Source: Chionis minor
Taxonomy: Eukaryota; Chordata; Aves; Charadriiformes; Chionididae
Assembly: GCA_013398295.1 (NCBI GenBank)
Contig: VZSF01012080.1
Coordinates: 186,001-250,000, forward strand
Direction: 5' to 3'
DNA length: 64,000 nucleotides
The position numbers and the translations under genes were made by a program. Of this stretch, positions 12,147 through 23,750 are shown one piece after another (positions within the stretch are counted from its first letter, which is position 1; each line of letters begins with the position of its first letter). Under the pieces are notes generated by a model that saw nothing but the letters and a program-made list of their open reading frames with translations, made no database searches and was not told where the DNA came from.

Positions 12147-13360
12147 TAACAGAACTAGGCTTAAACATGACTAATGTGTACACCTGGTGTATGGAAAGTT
12201 TTGCCTTATAGGAAATATGCATTGAAATAAATTAAGGTGATTTTACTTAAACATTTTGATGACTGTACAAGAATGTGAAGCATAGTATCCCACTGCAATT
12301 TCTGAAAGGTTGCTTAGACCAACCTGGGTGGCTTTGCACCAGAGCATACAAAGAACTCTCACTCCTCTGAGCTGTAAGATCAAAGTGCCAAATTTGGGTC
12401 TGTAAGACAGAGACAGGTGACACTTAAACTTTGTGAATACTGAGAAAAATGCTCTCACTCTTGGCTCTGCCTCAGCCACACCACCCACACTGTCCCCACT
12501 GCCCGGCCCAAGCCAGAACCAGCCTCTTTGCTGTTGTCTTACCTGGACCTCCCTGCCCTGCAGGTCCCAGTTCTGTTAACTCGTATGCCTCTATGCTTTT
12601 CTTTCTAAGAAAGGACGTGTTTACCACACTCTTCGTAACTTTATTTGTGAATGTTTGGACGAGTGAACCTAACAGACAAATCAGAAATAATAATAGAATT
12701 TTACTACCTGTTCCCACAGTTCACCAATTTTTTAAATAGAAGCATATATATGTAAAAGACAGTAATACCATTATAATAGAGCTCCTCTAAAGTAAGCCAC
12801 TTGAAAATCCTAACACATTTAGTGATGTTTTACACCCATTTTTTTGTTGCCAAGTAAATCAGAGCAATGAGAATGCCTACCTTTGTTCAAGTCATTGAAA
12901 CATCAACATCTTTAGCTGAAATTTTCTGACCACTTTCTAAAAGAAAGCTCTGAAAATTGAGGAAAACCACTTTAGCTATTTCATATAAATTAAAACTAAT
13001 TGTTGTTCAATAATATTTTTTTTTTAATGAAAGGGCAAATCTATTCTTCTAAGCTAAGCATAGCAAGTGATTCATTCTGAGCATAAGTATCTTAAAAATT
13101 CTATCTGTACTTAAAGCATTTCCAACTTGACATTTCAAAAGTTTAAATATAATAATGAAATATACATTTAAAAGAAGAAAGAAAGGGATCTATAGGGTAC
13201 ACACTCTTTGGAACCAATTGAATAATTTTAAAGGAATTAGAATGACTCCTCTTTACTGGAAAGGGAAGTATGATAATCTATCTTGTCACTATAGTGATGG
13301 GCATATAATCAGGTACAATAAAATTGAAAAAAAAATTGTTAGAGCTTTCAAATACGAAAT
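12147..13360. other. Unique stretch with a short GC-richer block
   Basis: Mostly AT-rich. Bases 12460-12600 are C-rich and stand out from their surroundings. A minus-strand 81-codon frame (12717-12472) starts with a signal-peptide-like hydrophobic run (ILLLFLICLLGSLVQ), but it has no homolog I know and overlaps other frames, so I do not call a gene. Confidence 0.5.
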
Positions 13361-13428
13361 CACGAAATAGATTGTAGTGTCATTTGCATGGATACACGAA
13401 ATAGATTGTAGTGTCATTTGCATGGATA
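13361..13428 (+). repeat. 34-bp tandem duplication carrying octamer motifs
   Basis: Bases 13361-13394 (starting CACGAAATAGATTGTAG) are repeated exactly at 13395-13428. Each copy holds ATTTGCAT (13382-13389 and 13416-13423), the octamer bound by POU/Oct factors. The duplication is seen directly. Any regulatory role is inference. Confidence 0.9.
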
Positions 13429-14609
13429 TACCAAAAAGACTGGTTATTCCACTACAGAAATTTTCATTCTACGTAAATTTTTATTTTCTGAATTTAATCA
13501 TTGCTGAGCTGCTTTTCAAGTCCTATTTCTAACTGCTGGAAAGTGTCTCAAGTTTTTGTTTTCTCTTAGTGTTTCAAAATACTTTAGTGAGACTTATCCT
13601 TTCTGACCACATGGTACTATTAACAATCCATTGTAAATGTATTGTAATAAAATATAGAGATCTCATGTTAAAGGCATAAGTATGAACAATTCCAAACTCT
13701 TTTTAAAACAGAATTTACAAGAAATTTAGCAGCTGGGTACAAGATGAACCATCACTTTCTATTCCAAACACAGCAATGCTAGACTTAATTTGTTTTTCTT
13801 TCATTTTACATCTGGACTCCAGATTTCTGCTTTAGGAAATCAGGCAGCTGTACCATGGAACTCTGCATTTATTGATGTATTATTGTATTTTAACATAGAA
13901 CAGTAACCAGACACAAAGTTTGGCAGTAACTTCAAACATAAAGGTTGAACCACTTTGGTAAAAAACCTGAATAATCAGACTGTAATCATTATACAATAGC
14001 CGTAGATTTTCAGAAAAACATGAAAGTTTGAGGAAGCTTTTGATGGCTTTACTTATATTAGTTAAGAAGCTGCCACAACCACAAAAGACAGTTGTTAAAC
14101 TGCCAAACACAAAAGAAGTATGTGAAAACATTAGAATTATTAAAAGAGATGAAATCAAAATTGTGAGATAACGATCTTGGGTTAGAAATCTGAAAGCACC
14201 TGTCATCTCAAAATTGAAGAGTTATCAGTATCCCATGAAATATTCTGAGAAAAGTAGGTTAGATTACAAGATTCCAGTGAAGGGTCTGCTATACCAGATC
14301 CACTCCAGCAGGAAGTATTCAGAAAGAAACTGGAGAACATCAAAAGATGACCATGACTTCCAAGCTGATGCATGTTAAATAAGACTCATCAGTCAGGCTT
14401 AGCACACCCCTCATATTACAAGGAAAGGTCAAGTCCAAGATTCCTCCAAATTCCAGCTGTTTTGTAGGCATGTGACTATGGTGCCACTGAAGCACTGGCC
14501 TTCCATCAACACCTCAAAAACAGACAGAAAACGAAAGGCCAGACCTGATGTTGTGTTGCTGACAGACCATACTAAACAGTCAGACAGGTCTGTTTTCCTC
14601 TACAACATA
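13429..14609. other. Unique AT-rich stretch, no gene recognised
   Basis: No named repeat. The 108-codon minus-strand frame 14206-13880 is hydrophobic because the plus strand is A-rich, and it shows no family motif. Confidence 0.55.
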
Positions 14610-15040
14610 CAGAACCACAGAATCACTTAGGTTGGAAGACACCTTTCAGATCATCAATTCCAACCATAAATCTAACACTGCCAAAACCACCCCTAAACCA
14701 TGGCCCCCAGCACCACGTCTACCCATCTTTTAAATACCCACAGGGATGGCGATTCCACCACCTCCCCAGGCAGCCTGTTCCAATGCTTGATAACCCTTGC
14801 GGTAAAGAAGTTTTTCCTAATACCTAATCTAAACCTCCCCTGGCATAACTTGAAGCTGTTTGCTCTTGTCTTCTCACTTGTTACTTGGAAGAAGAGACCA
14901 ACCCCCACCTTGCTATAACCTCCTTTCAGGTAGTTGTAGAGAGTGATAAGGTCTCCCTTCAACCTTCTCTTCTCCAGGCTAAACAATCCCAATTCCCTCA
15001 GCCGCTCCTCATAAGACTTGTTCTCTAGACTCCTCACCAG
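14610..15040 (-). mobile_element. CR1 LINE, 3' fragment with open ORF2 C-terminus, minus strand
   Basis: The CR1 3' end begins at 14610 (CAGAACCACAGAATCACTTAG) and runs through the UTR motif TTCCAACCATAAATCTAACA. The minus-strand frame 15037-14693 is open for 114 codons and reads as the last part of the CR1 reverse transcriptase: [38 protein letters not shown] and [22 protein letters not shown]1 similarity stops at about 15040, so the element is strongly 5' truncated. Its open frame and well-preserved end suggest a moderate age. Confidence 0.94.
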
Positions 15041-15526
15041 CTGGATGAACCCAGGAGTTCATCCATTCCCTTCCACTAAACATGGAAGCAGGACAGACCT
15101 GGACTTAAACCTGAATTTAGCTAGCTGTGCACAAGGGCTAATGTAATAATACTAGCATTCAGAATAATGCAAAGACTTTTTCTTTTCTGGGTGTGCAAAA
15201 GGAATGACAGGAGTTTGAAATAACAACTGTAATTCATCCCCTGCCTTGTCCCACAGGTTGGAAGCACACCTCTTTGCAAGCAAACTGCTTCCTATCCTCT
15301 CTGGAGTAGTACCTGCATGGGTACTCCCAGAGCTGTTGTCACAAATGAAAGCCAGCTGATGGCGGCAAGAGTGGGAAAAATGTTGAAGAAATCTTTACTT
15401 TGGTACGCCTTTATCTTTTGTCTGTTTCTTCGTTGCATTATATGCTACTCTATACTTATCTGGCCATACGAAGGGCTACCAGACGGATTTGTTAAAACAC
15501 CAAGAAGCTGGGGACAATATATCTCC
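15041..15526. other. Unique stretch before the LTR insertion
   Basis: About 490 bp without a recognised gene or repeat. It ends in CTCC at 15523-15526, which is repeated after the LTR. Confidence 0.55.
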
Positions 15527-17284
15527 TGGTATTGAGTTTGTGTGGTAAGGCTTTGGGAGCAGGTGTGCTCTAGGGGCCACCCTGATACCAGGTGCCACTT
15601 GCCAGAAGCTTCCCCTATGACAGATAGAGCCAAGGCCAGCTGGCTCCAAGACAGACCTGCCACTGGCCAAAGCTGAGCCAATCAGCAATGGTGGTAGAGC
15701 CTCTGTGATAACAGACTTGAGAAGGGAAAAAAAAGTTGCCACACCACAGCAGCCATAATAGACAAGCGAGAGTATGTGAGAGAAACAACTCTGCAGACAC
15801 CAAGGTCAGTGAAGGAGAGGGAGGAGGTGCTCCAGGCACTGGACCAGAGGTTGCCCTGCAGCCCATGGTGAAGACCATGGTGAAGCAGGTTGTCCTTCTG
15901 CAGCCCATGGAGGTCTGCAGTGGAGCAGATATCCAATCCAGCTGCAGCCTGTGGAGGACTCCATGCCAGAGCAGGTGGATGTGCCTGAAGGAGGCTGTGA
16001 TCCCATGGAAAGCCCATGCTGGAGCAGGCTCCTGGCATGACCTGTGGACCTGTGGATGGAGGAACCCACGCTGGAGCAGGTTTGCTGGCAGAACTTGTGT
16101 CCCTGCAGGGGACTCGTGATGGAGCAATCTGTTCCTGAAGCACTGCACACTGTAGCAGTGTTGTCCAAAATATGGCATTTGTTACCCTGTGCGCAATAGC
16201 CAGTCTCACACACCAGGATGAGACATTGACTATTTATTTCAGAGTTGTGCAAGGCTGGGTGCTTGGTGGCTTCCCACAAATCAAGCACATCAAACAAGAC
16301 TCTCTGCATGGTTTAGATACACATTTTATAACATCATTATCATATTAGTACCTCCTACCTATATTTTATTGGTTAGTAATTTACATATTATTGCACAATC
16401 TGGTTAGAGCTACCAGGCATGCTCAGGGGAAGAATCTTCACCTGGGTTACAGTCCTCTTGACCTACGGGTGTGATTTTTAGTGTTATAATGAAGACAGTT
16501 CACTTAGGACACTCAGAATTTTCACTTTTCTGACAAGGTGGCTAAACTTTTCAAAATATGTAGATTAGGGACCATTTTCAAGGTCCATATGCTTGTATAG
16601 TCCAGGATGTTTTTCCTCAAGAATGATAACAATACTTGCTTTCCTTTATTAGGAGTTCTTTCACTAATTGATCCTTGAGAGATTCAAGGATAGAATCCTC
16701 ATTATCAGTGAAAACATACCCATGGCCTCTCAACATTAATTACTATCGACTATTTAAAGAATATGCTTTGATAACAGAAGGGACCCATACTGGAGCAGTT
16801 CATGAAGAACTGCAGCCCATAAGTATGACTCACATTGGCAAAATTCTTGGAGGACCATCTCCCGTGGGTGGGACCCCACGCTGGAGCAGGGGAGGACTGT
16901 GAGGAGGAAGGAACGGTGGAGACAGCACATAATGAACTGACCACCACCCCCACTCCCTGTACTCCTGTGCCACTTGGGGGAAGGAGGTAGAGAAGTCAGG
17001 AGTGAAGTTGAGCCTGGGAAGAAGGGAGGGATGGGAGGAAAGTGTTTTAAGAGTTGTTTTTATTTCTCATTATCCTACTCTGATATGATTGGTAATAAAT
17101 TAAATTCATTTCCCCAAGTGGAGTCTGTTTTGCCCATGACAGCGACTGGCGAGTGATCTCTCCCTGTCTTTATCCTGACTCACAAGTCTTTCATGATATT
17201 TTCCCTCCCTTGTCCACGTGAGGAGGGGGAGTGATAGAGCAGCTTTGGTAGGCAGCTGGCATCCAGCTAAGGTCAACCACCACA
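15527..17284 (+). mobile_element. Solo ERV LTR (avian, GGAGCAG-rich type), split by a second LTR
   Basis: A retroviral long terminal repeat in plus orientation. It starts TGGTATTGAGTTTGTGTGG at 15527 and ends GGTCAACCACCACA at 17284, so it has TG...CA ends. CTCC stands immediately outside both ends (15523-15526 and 17285-17288), matching a 4-bp target-site duplication. The body has many CTGGAGCAGG-like motifs. A polyadenylation signal AATAAA lies at 17094-17099, followed by a U5-like tail of about 185 bp. The same LTR type appears at 50654 and 52761. Minus the insert at 16159-16776 it is about 1.14 kb. No primer-binding site or gag/pol sequence flanks it, so it is solo, presumably after recombination between two LTRs. 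The family name is not certain from sequence alone. Long antisense frames inside it (for example 16178-15615) are not genes. Confidence 0.85.
16159..16776 (-). mobile_element. Second solo LTR nested in the first, minus orientation
   Basis: This 618-bp block interrupts the outer LTR: the flanks rejoin into the intact sequence seen at 51030-51050. It has inverted ends, TGTTGTC at 16159 and GATAACA at 16770-16776. Read on the minus strand it begins TGTTATC, has a TATA-like TTATAAAATG (16331-16322) and, about 90 bp later, AATAAA (16238-16233), then ends GGACAACA. This is the order expected of an LTR promoter and polyadenylation signal. Flanking bases GCAG (16155-16158) and GAAG (16777-16780) are a plausible 4-bp target duplication with one mismatch. 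I do not recognise the family. Confidence 0.75.
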
Positions 17285-19256
17285 CTCCTCTAGAAGATTT
17301 CTGTATGGTAAAAGTAGGATAGTCTGATCGCATAACAATTTGTGGTATGTGAGAGATCTAAATTATTACTGTAGGTTGGTGAACAGTTAATCTTGTTTCT
17401 CCATCTGAAATGGCTTGTAAAATAAATGCAGGAGTGTATTACCTCTACAAGGTAATATGTAATCATTCAAGGTGTTGCTTTTAGAGTGTATGTAAAATAC
17501 TGTTAAATATTTGTGTAACGGCCTGTTTCTATCTATCCTACAGTTTATAAATAGAGAATCTGCCAATGATAAATCACCAGTATGTGTGTCCTTTGTTTTT
17601 CTTCAGAAAGCAGTGCAAAGAGGCAACATTAATGAGGGAACAAGGACAAACGTATATGTAAGTAGAGAACACCCTCACTTTCTTGTCAGGTATGTTTATC
17701 TTTCCATTGATTATTCTTTTAGAATTTAGAAACAGATTATCATTTGGCTTTAGTTGTCACTCTTGTTCAGCTGTGAGCTGCAAATTAGCACTGCCTCACT
17801 GCTGCATAGTAGGCCTCCAGCAGACATAGCTACTGCAGACACCAAGCTCAACAAATCTTGCAACAACAGAGAAAAAATAGTAACTTCCAGACCCCCATCC
17901 CCATTCCCAGATGGGGAGTGATCCCCATCTCAAAGACTGTAAGCAACAAACTACTCTCAAGAGCCAAAGAAGTGTAACAAGAAGAAAACAAAAACCAATC
18001 AGGGGACCAAAATACTGTATTGCATCCTTTCCAGTATGGTTGCTCACAAACTATGGCAGATTAGGAAATACTGCTTATTCTACTTGTGAGAAGGAGGGGA
18101 CATAAAACCTGTACAGTGTCTTACTCTCTTCCTGCTACTATGATAGCTCACTGGGATCATGGGAAAGCTCCTTACAGTTGCCTTAATTTACATTTAAGGG
18201 ATCAGCCCTACAGATAGTCTACAAAGCTTATTTATCTACCTCCTCCCTAACACTCTTATCATATTTCCTGCTACTCCTCCACAGCAAAGAAGGGTAGCTT
18301 TTCTGTTACATCCTCTTTGATACAGGAACTGAGATACGTAGGTATCAACAGGTCAGTGTATAGTATTTCAGCAGTGACATGCCTTGCTACCTTTCATTCA
18401 AAATACACGTTTTCTCTGAATATATTTTACTGTTGAAACAGTTCTTTTGCCATATGCATAAATACCAGGCAGTCAGCAAAAGTCATGATACTGCTACATT
18501 CAAACACAGAATTTCATCATGTTGAAGGTTTTAACCCATCTGAAGATGTAGGCATCTGATTTGAATATTCCACACAAAGCAAAAGATTTTTAAAAATTAT
18601 GTGAGTCAGTGGTGTGACTAAGAGTGAAACAAAATTGCTTCCCCACACTTCTTTCCCTAGTACATTATGAGCAATTTCCTGGTTTTACTGTGTGATGCAT
18701 GATCCTGTGCTTGGACTATTGACTACATCTGAGAGACACAGGAACAAAGAGGAGTATGTAAATAATGATGAATTTGAGATAACATGAAATTAAGAACAGG
18801 AAATAATCTTCCAAGAGGGATATTTAACTATGTCATAGCATCCAAAGAAATGAAAGAAGTCTTTCAATTTCTTAAATGTAGTGCACAAACATAGAAAGCA
18901 TAATGATTAATCCTGCAATGACAAGAAAATCAGTGGGTCAATCCAACAAGTCTCTTACTGTTTGTTTAAACTTTCTTATCCATTCTTGTCCTCCCACATT
19001 TCATCTCAGAAAAGAACTGACCATACTAATAAATAGCTAATACCTTGACTCTGTGTGTTATTGGTTTGCACACCGAGTAAATGATGCCATGAGTTTTGGG
19101 ACAACGGTTGGCATTTCTCCTCATATACTGAGACCATAAACTCTCTGCAAGAAGGAAATACATGTAGTGGTATTTTGCCAAAAAATAAAATAAAATCTGT
19201 AAAAAAACTCAGCTGGATCTGCAAAAACCGTTTTACATTGGCCAAGTTTTGAACAC
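17285..19256. other. Mostly unique stretch, one exon-like segment
   Basis: About 2 kb without a named repeat. It holds the exon-like segment 17607-17657, described separately. The part at about 17800-18110 is slightly richer in G and C but matches nothing I know. Confidence 0.5.
17607..17657 (+). other. Exon-like 51-nt segment with strong splice-site context
   Basis: A pyrimidine-rich tract ending TTTTTCTTCAG (17596-17606) precedes the segment and GTAAGTAG (17658-17665) follows it, near-consensus acceptor and donor sites. The 51 nt are a multiple of three and open in the frame reading KAVQRGNINEGTRTNVY. I do not recognise the peptide. No neighbouring exon was found within the window, and such a coincidence is possible in AT-rich DNA, so this is a candidate only. 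It could equally be an exon of a long noncoding RNA or chance. Confidence 0.25.
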
Positions 19257-19327
19257 AAGAGTTGGACCAGATGATGTCTAGAAGTCTCTTCCAATGCCTT
19301 TCATTCTACAATCTGTGATTTCACAAG
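19257..19327 (+). mobile_element. CR1 LINE, 3' terminal stub
   Basis: A short, diverged match to the CR1 3' UTR: GAGTTGGACCAGATGATG, then CTCTTCCAATGCC, then a decayed tail CATTCTACAATCTGTGATT. Only about 70 bp of the 3' end is present, with no coding sequence. Confidence 0.75.
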
Positions 19328-21544
19328 TCTTTTAGGATATTTCAGAAGTCACTCGCATTCTTTCAAAGAAAGAACAACAACACTGGAAAAGGAAGAAAAA
19401 TGAAAAAGGTAATGTTCAGATTTGGTTATGGGCAAATTATCTAAACTGGACACAAGTGTTTATTTTAATCCTTGGTATTAAATGTGTCACAATTTATTTC
19501 ACCGGAGTTTCTAATATCTCACAATGCCTGCACCATAGAAATATCAAATGTACAGGAAACAAGGCAAGAATGTTTCTCTTTGTTTCTTTTATCTTCTCAT
19601 TGAGTGTGTACTTGATGAGATGGAGAGAGAAGGGCCAAATATTACATCATATGCTATGATGGAAAAGTTAATACTCCTCCTTATGGACATAATGCACCAA
19701 AATTATGTCCCTACTGATGTTTCCTTCAGCGAATTATACTCCTTACACACATTTGATGAAGGAAAATATTCCTTCTTTAGTACTCTCTCCATTCTCTTTC
19801 TCCTTTGGCAGGAAGCTTCTGCTTTTTGTCTGTTTGCCACTGGGTTTTGACAGTAAGTTAATCACCAGCTGTGGCACAGTCATCTGCAGTCTGTGATGCA
19901 GATTCAATTGGCCTAGTTTCCACCTAGGGCTTTTGCCAGCAGTCTTCTACCTGCCTAGTGCTTCTAAAAGTCTGAAGCAAGTCAACAGTAGGTCACTGCA
20001 GCTGGGGTGGAATCTAGACCTCAGCACTTCTGCTTGGAGATTAGATTGTGACTTGATTTCATTCAGAGCTGTGTTAACTTTAACAACATTGCACCCACAG
20101 TTCCTATTAAGTAATTTCAAGAAACCTGAGCCCACCTGAAGCACAGTTCCTACTCTAAAGTATGATTCCAGAAGAGGTTTTTTCCCAAGGCCAAACTCCC
20201 TCCAATATGCAGCACAGTCTTCCTTCTACCTTCACTAGAGACAATTAAAACAAACATGAAGAGATTTTTTTTTTAACACTTCCTGCTCTTCCCACTGTCT
20301 TTAACAGGATGGAAACTATATTTAGTCTTGTCTGAGAAGAAAGTTTGTCTTTAGGTAAAAATTCTATTTTTTTCTAAAGCTGTCAGCATTTGATTTCCAC
20401 TGGCTGAACTGGAATCTTCACATTCCTCTCAATTCTAGGGTTTACCATTAAGCTGGTATTTTTTTGTGTAACATTTGAAAAATTGTAGAAAATTTAAAGA
20501 TTTTCACCAAAAAATATATAAATGGAGAGAACTCCTTTTTTACTGTATGTATTGTACTGCCTGTAGAATTCCATAGTTAACACCAGCCTCTGAATTGCCA
20601 GTGTCTAAATATCAGGACACAACAGGAAGAGTGGCATTTTGGTGAGACTGTGAGTTTCTTTCCTTATCTACCTGAGGATATATTTGTATGGGCATACCCA
20701 GAAGTTTTCTGAGTGCCTTGGATTCCAGGTGCTTGGTCATGAGGTGTCCCAGCAGTGTATCAGAGCCAGAACACAGCATTTTTTCCTGCTTAATGCTTGA
20801 AAAGGAAATCTAAGCACACAAACCAGACACAGGCTGCTACATGTACTAATTTAATCAGCATTCCAATTCTGATTTCCAAGAATTAACTGCAGATATGATT
20901 TCTGCAAAACCTTAACCTAATGCCTTGCATGGTTTCTCAGCTCCCTCTTAATATGAGGAGAAAAACATAATTTTCCCCCTTGTTCTTTCTCTGTCTTGTC
21001 TATATGGACCCTTATCTTATAAGTGTTAATGTTGATTACGTTGACACCAAATGCAAAATCAGATGAACAATGGGATTACTCAGAAGCTTCAAGTTAATCT
21101 CTTGCATTAATGTTTCTGGGATGTAGGTCTTGGACTTTAAACAGTTCAAGGCAAGAATGTTTTCTTGATAAGGTGTATATTTGCCCAAGACAGGCCAGTC
21201 ACTACTAACAATGAATCTTATATTCATAATTACATGGAACTGAAAATTGTGCAACTGTTTTTGGACAAATCTAATTTATTTGATAATTAGCGCTGTTGGT
21301 ATTATTAAGTAAGAGTTTTTTGCAAAGGTCAGGCAGGACACAAACTCATTTAAAATGCCTATTTACATTAATTTCCTTTATTTCCCCAAAGGCATGAACA
21401 AATTGCTTACAATTTTTAGCTTTTCATTTTGCCTGAATGATATATACAGGACCCATGACAGCATGTTTTATTATTTCTAGAAGTGATACCAGGATGAATT
21501 TAAGAGGCTTGGTGAAGTAACATAGGAAAGGAAAGAAAATCCAG
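19328..21544. other. Unique AT-rich stretch, no gene recognised
   Basis: No named repeat or coding motif. A 100-codon frame at 19548-19850 overlaps two other frames and has no family signature. Confidence 0.55.
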
Positions 21545-21572
21545 CGTGTGTATGTGTGCGTGTGTGTGTGTG
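21545..21572 (+). repeat. TG dinucleotide microsatellite
   Basis: GTGTGTATGTGTGCGTGTGTGTGTGTG-type run with a few interruptions, about 28 bp. Confidence 0.9.
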
Positions 21573-23617
21573 AATAACTAACTTTAAAGTGCAGCATGTC
21601 ATTTCTGTTACCAGAGCACACTGCTTTTTCCCTATCCCCTCCTACTCAGCATGAGTCTAATGCTCTCTCACTTGCTGGGGGTTTTTTGAACACATATAGC
21701 TCTCTTAATGTGAAATACATGTTTTTATTCTTCAGTATCTGGAGTGTATTGGCTAATTATTCCCTTTAAATAATGACATAAGTTCCATTTCACCTATTTG
21801 GAGCCTTGCAAGTTGTTTTCTCCTGAAACTGAGAATAAATGAGATCTTTTTTCCTTCACAGTCATTGTTCTGATGGTTAACTTGTATGCATTCAGGAGAC
21901 TCATGTTTCTTGTTTCAAGTTTCTTGGTCGAACCTAGGTATTTTGGATCCTTAGTACATGTTCTAAGTATTACATTACTCCACGTGTTAAGGTCTCTTGC
22001 TTTCCTTTCTTTCCATACAGAAGGGACATATTTCTCTTTTTGTCAAAACATATCCTTTTTTGGGAAAACGTTCAGTTCTGTTACATTTCATTACAATTTT
22101 TCATTAACTTTTACTTTCCTCTTTAGCTAAATTTTAATGACATAATTATTTTTCCTGTTTATCTATATATTACTTTATCTGTTAAAATTAAGGAAACCTT
22201 CCTTAAAACTTATGAAAACAATAGATGCACGTTGAATGCAAAGCAGTTGCATTAATATATTTGATCAATATTTTAAAGACAGGAACATAGTATCTTCTCC
22301 TGCAGGCTACTTTGACTCCATCCCCTTCTCACTTCATACATTTTGTTCTACATATTATTACCAAAACCAAATAATGTCACCAGTGGTAACACGAGTTACT
22401 CCTATTGTTTTCATACAATGTTCTGATTGTATATGCTTTAAACATTAATCGGTATCCACTAGCTTTCTTTTTTAACTTCCATCAGTCTTAGTGTTTTTTT
22501 CTATCCTGTGAGTCATTTTAATGCTTCTTTTCTGAGTTTTCTATTCTTTGTACTTCTTTTGTCATTATCGTTTTTGTTCACTTTTGTTCTGGTCCTAAGT
22601 TTTAACAGTTTGAGAAACAGTATCATTTTCACCACACTTGTGATGAATGGAGTCCCTGACATGCGTATCAATTTATTGATATAGGACAATATAGTCTTTC
22701 ATGTTAAACAAGTGGTGCATTTTACAGTTGACATGTCCTCTCTGTGGAAATGCTACTCCTGCCATTCATCTTAAGTTGCCCTTCCTAGTTCAGATAAAAC
22801 TGTTTTCCATGTAAGGTACTTTGAAGAGCAGTGGACTGCTGCTTTGATGTATGCATGCTCTGCAGTCTCTAGACACCGGAAGAGATGAGCACCTACAAAG
22901 GATTTTTTTCAGTTTATAGTGGTACAAACAGTTCTCGCGTTGATCAGACTTCATATTCTGTCATCCTTGCCCATTTTTTGTCCCTGTAGTCAGTTTAGAC
23001 CTCCAGTTTCACGGACAACAGAGTTCAAGTTGAAGTCCAAGGTTTAGAAGGTTGTATGCTATTAGGGAACTTTTTCCCTGTGTAGTTACATGCAGAGCTC
23101 TCATTTCTATTTCTGCAGGAAAAGACAAGACAGGAAAACATAGGTGCGGCTTTTCCTTTGGGTTTCAGTTATGTCCTTTTATTCAATAGTCAAAGACTGT
23201 GTCTATGGACTCTCACCCAGTTGCATGGGATGTTCTTATTTTCTCAGTCAATTAGTCTCCTTCATTACATTGGTCCCTCTGCTGACCCTCACAGGTCAGC
23301 AGCTCTTTCCAAGGTAACATACAGTTTCGTCTATTTCTTCACTCATTATATCTAGGCTGTAGATTTTTACAACAGATATTTCTAGTTATCTCTTCGGTTA
23401 CATACGAGGAAATACTTATCTCCTTCATTGCTATAATTGAAATCAAGTCTGACCTGGTGACTCCTTTTGTTTGGGTAACCCTTATTTTCCCTTTTTGTGA
23501 CCATCATAACTGCTTATTTCTGTCTAAAATAGGAAAAATGTTCCCAAAATACTGTGAACTATTTCAGGAAATTATGTCTGCATTCCCAGAAATATTCAGG
23601 TATGTCAGCATCTGTTT
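21573..23617. other. Unique AT-rich stretch, no gene recognised
   Basis: T-rich plus strand with several short phenylalanine/serine-rich frames, none with family motifs. No named repeat seen. Confidence 0.55.
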
Positions 23618-23750
23618 TCACCATTAATCAGGATCAAAATCCAAATATTGTCATTTTTATTCAGGGGAGAAAACTGGGTCTACACCCAGTTACACTGGGT
23701 AAACAAAAATGACGATATTAAATGTCAACACCAACCTGATATTAGGATGT
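23618..23750. repeat. Long imperfect inverted repeat (hairpin)
   Basis: Two arms of about 60-65 bp pair around a centre at 23681/23682. The inner pair is AACTGGGT (23672-23679) with ACCCAGTT (23684-23691). An outer pair is AATATTGTCATTTTT (23644-23658) with AAAAATGACGATATT (23705-23719), one mismatch in 15. Beyond these, TTAATCAGG (23624-23632) pairs approximately with CCTGATATTAGG (23735-23746). ACTGGGT also occurs a third time at 23694-23700. It could be an old fold-back DNA element (MITE-like) or a hairpin-forming transcript. I cannot name it. Confidence 0.8.

Noticed and set aside
12472..12717. 81-codon minus-strand frame with signal-peptide-like start
   Set aside because: Hydrophobic start followed by low-complexity Gly/Gln-rich sequence from a C-rich block. 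No cysteine pattern or homolog known, and overlapping frames exist.
15615..16309. Long minus-strand frames of 167-187 codons
   Set aside because: They are antisense to the LTR at 15527, overlap in three frames, two run into the nested LTR, and resemble antisense frames in the LTR copies near 51 and 53 kb. They reflect GGAGCAG-type repeats, not a gene.
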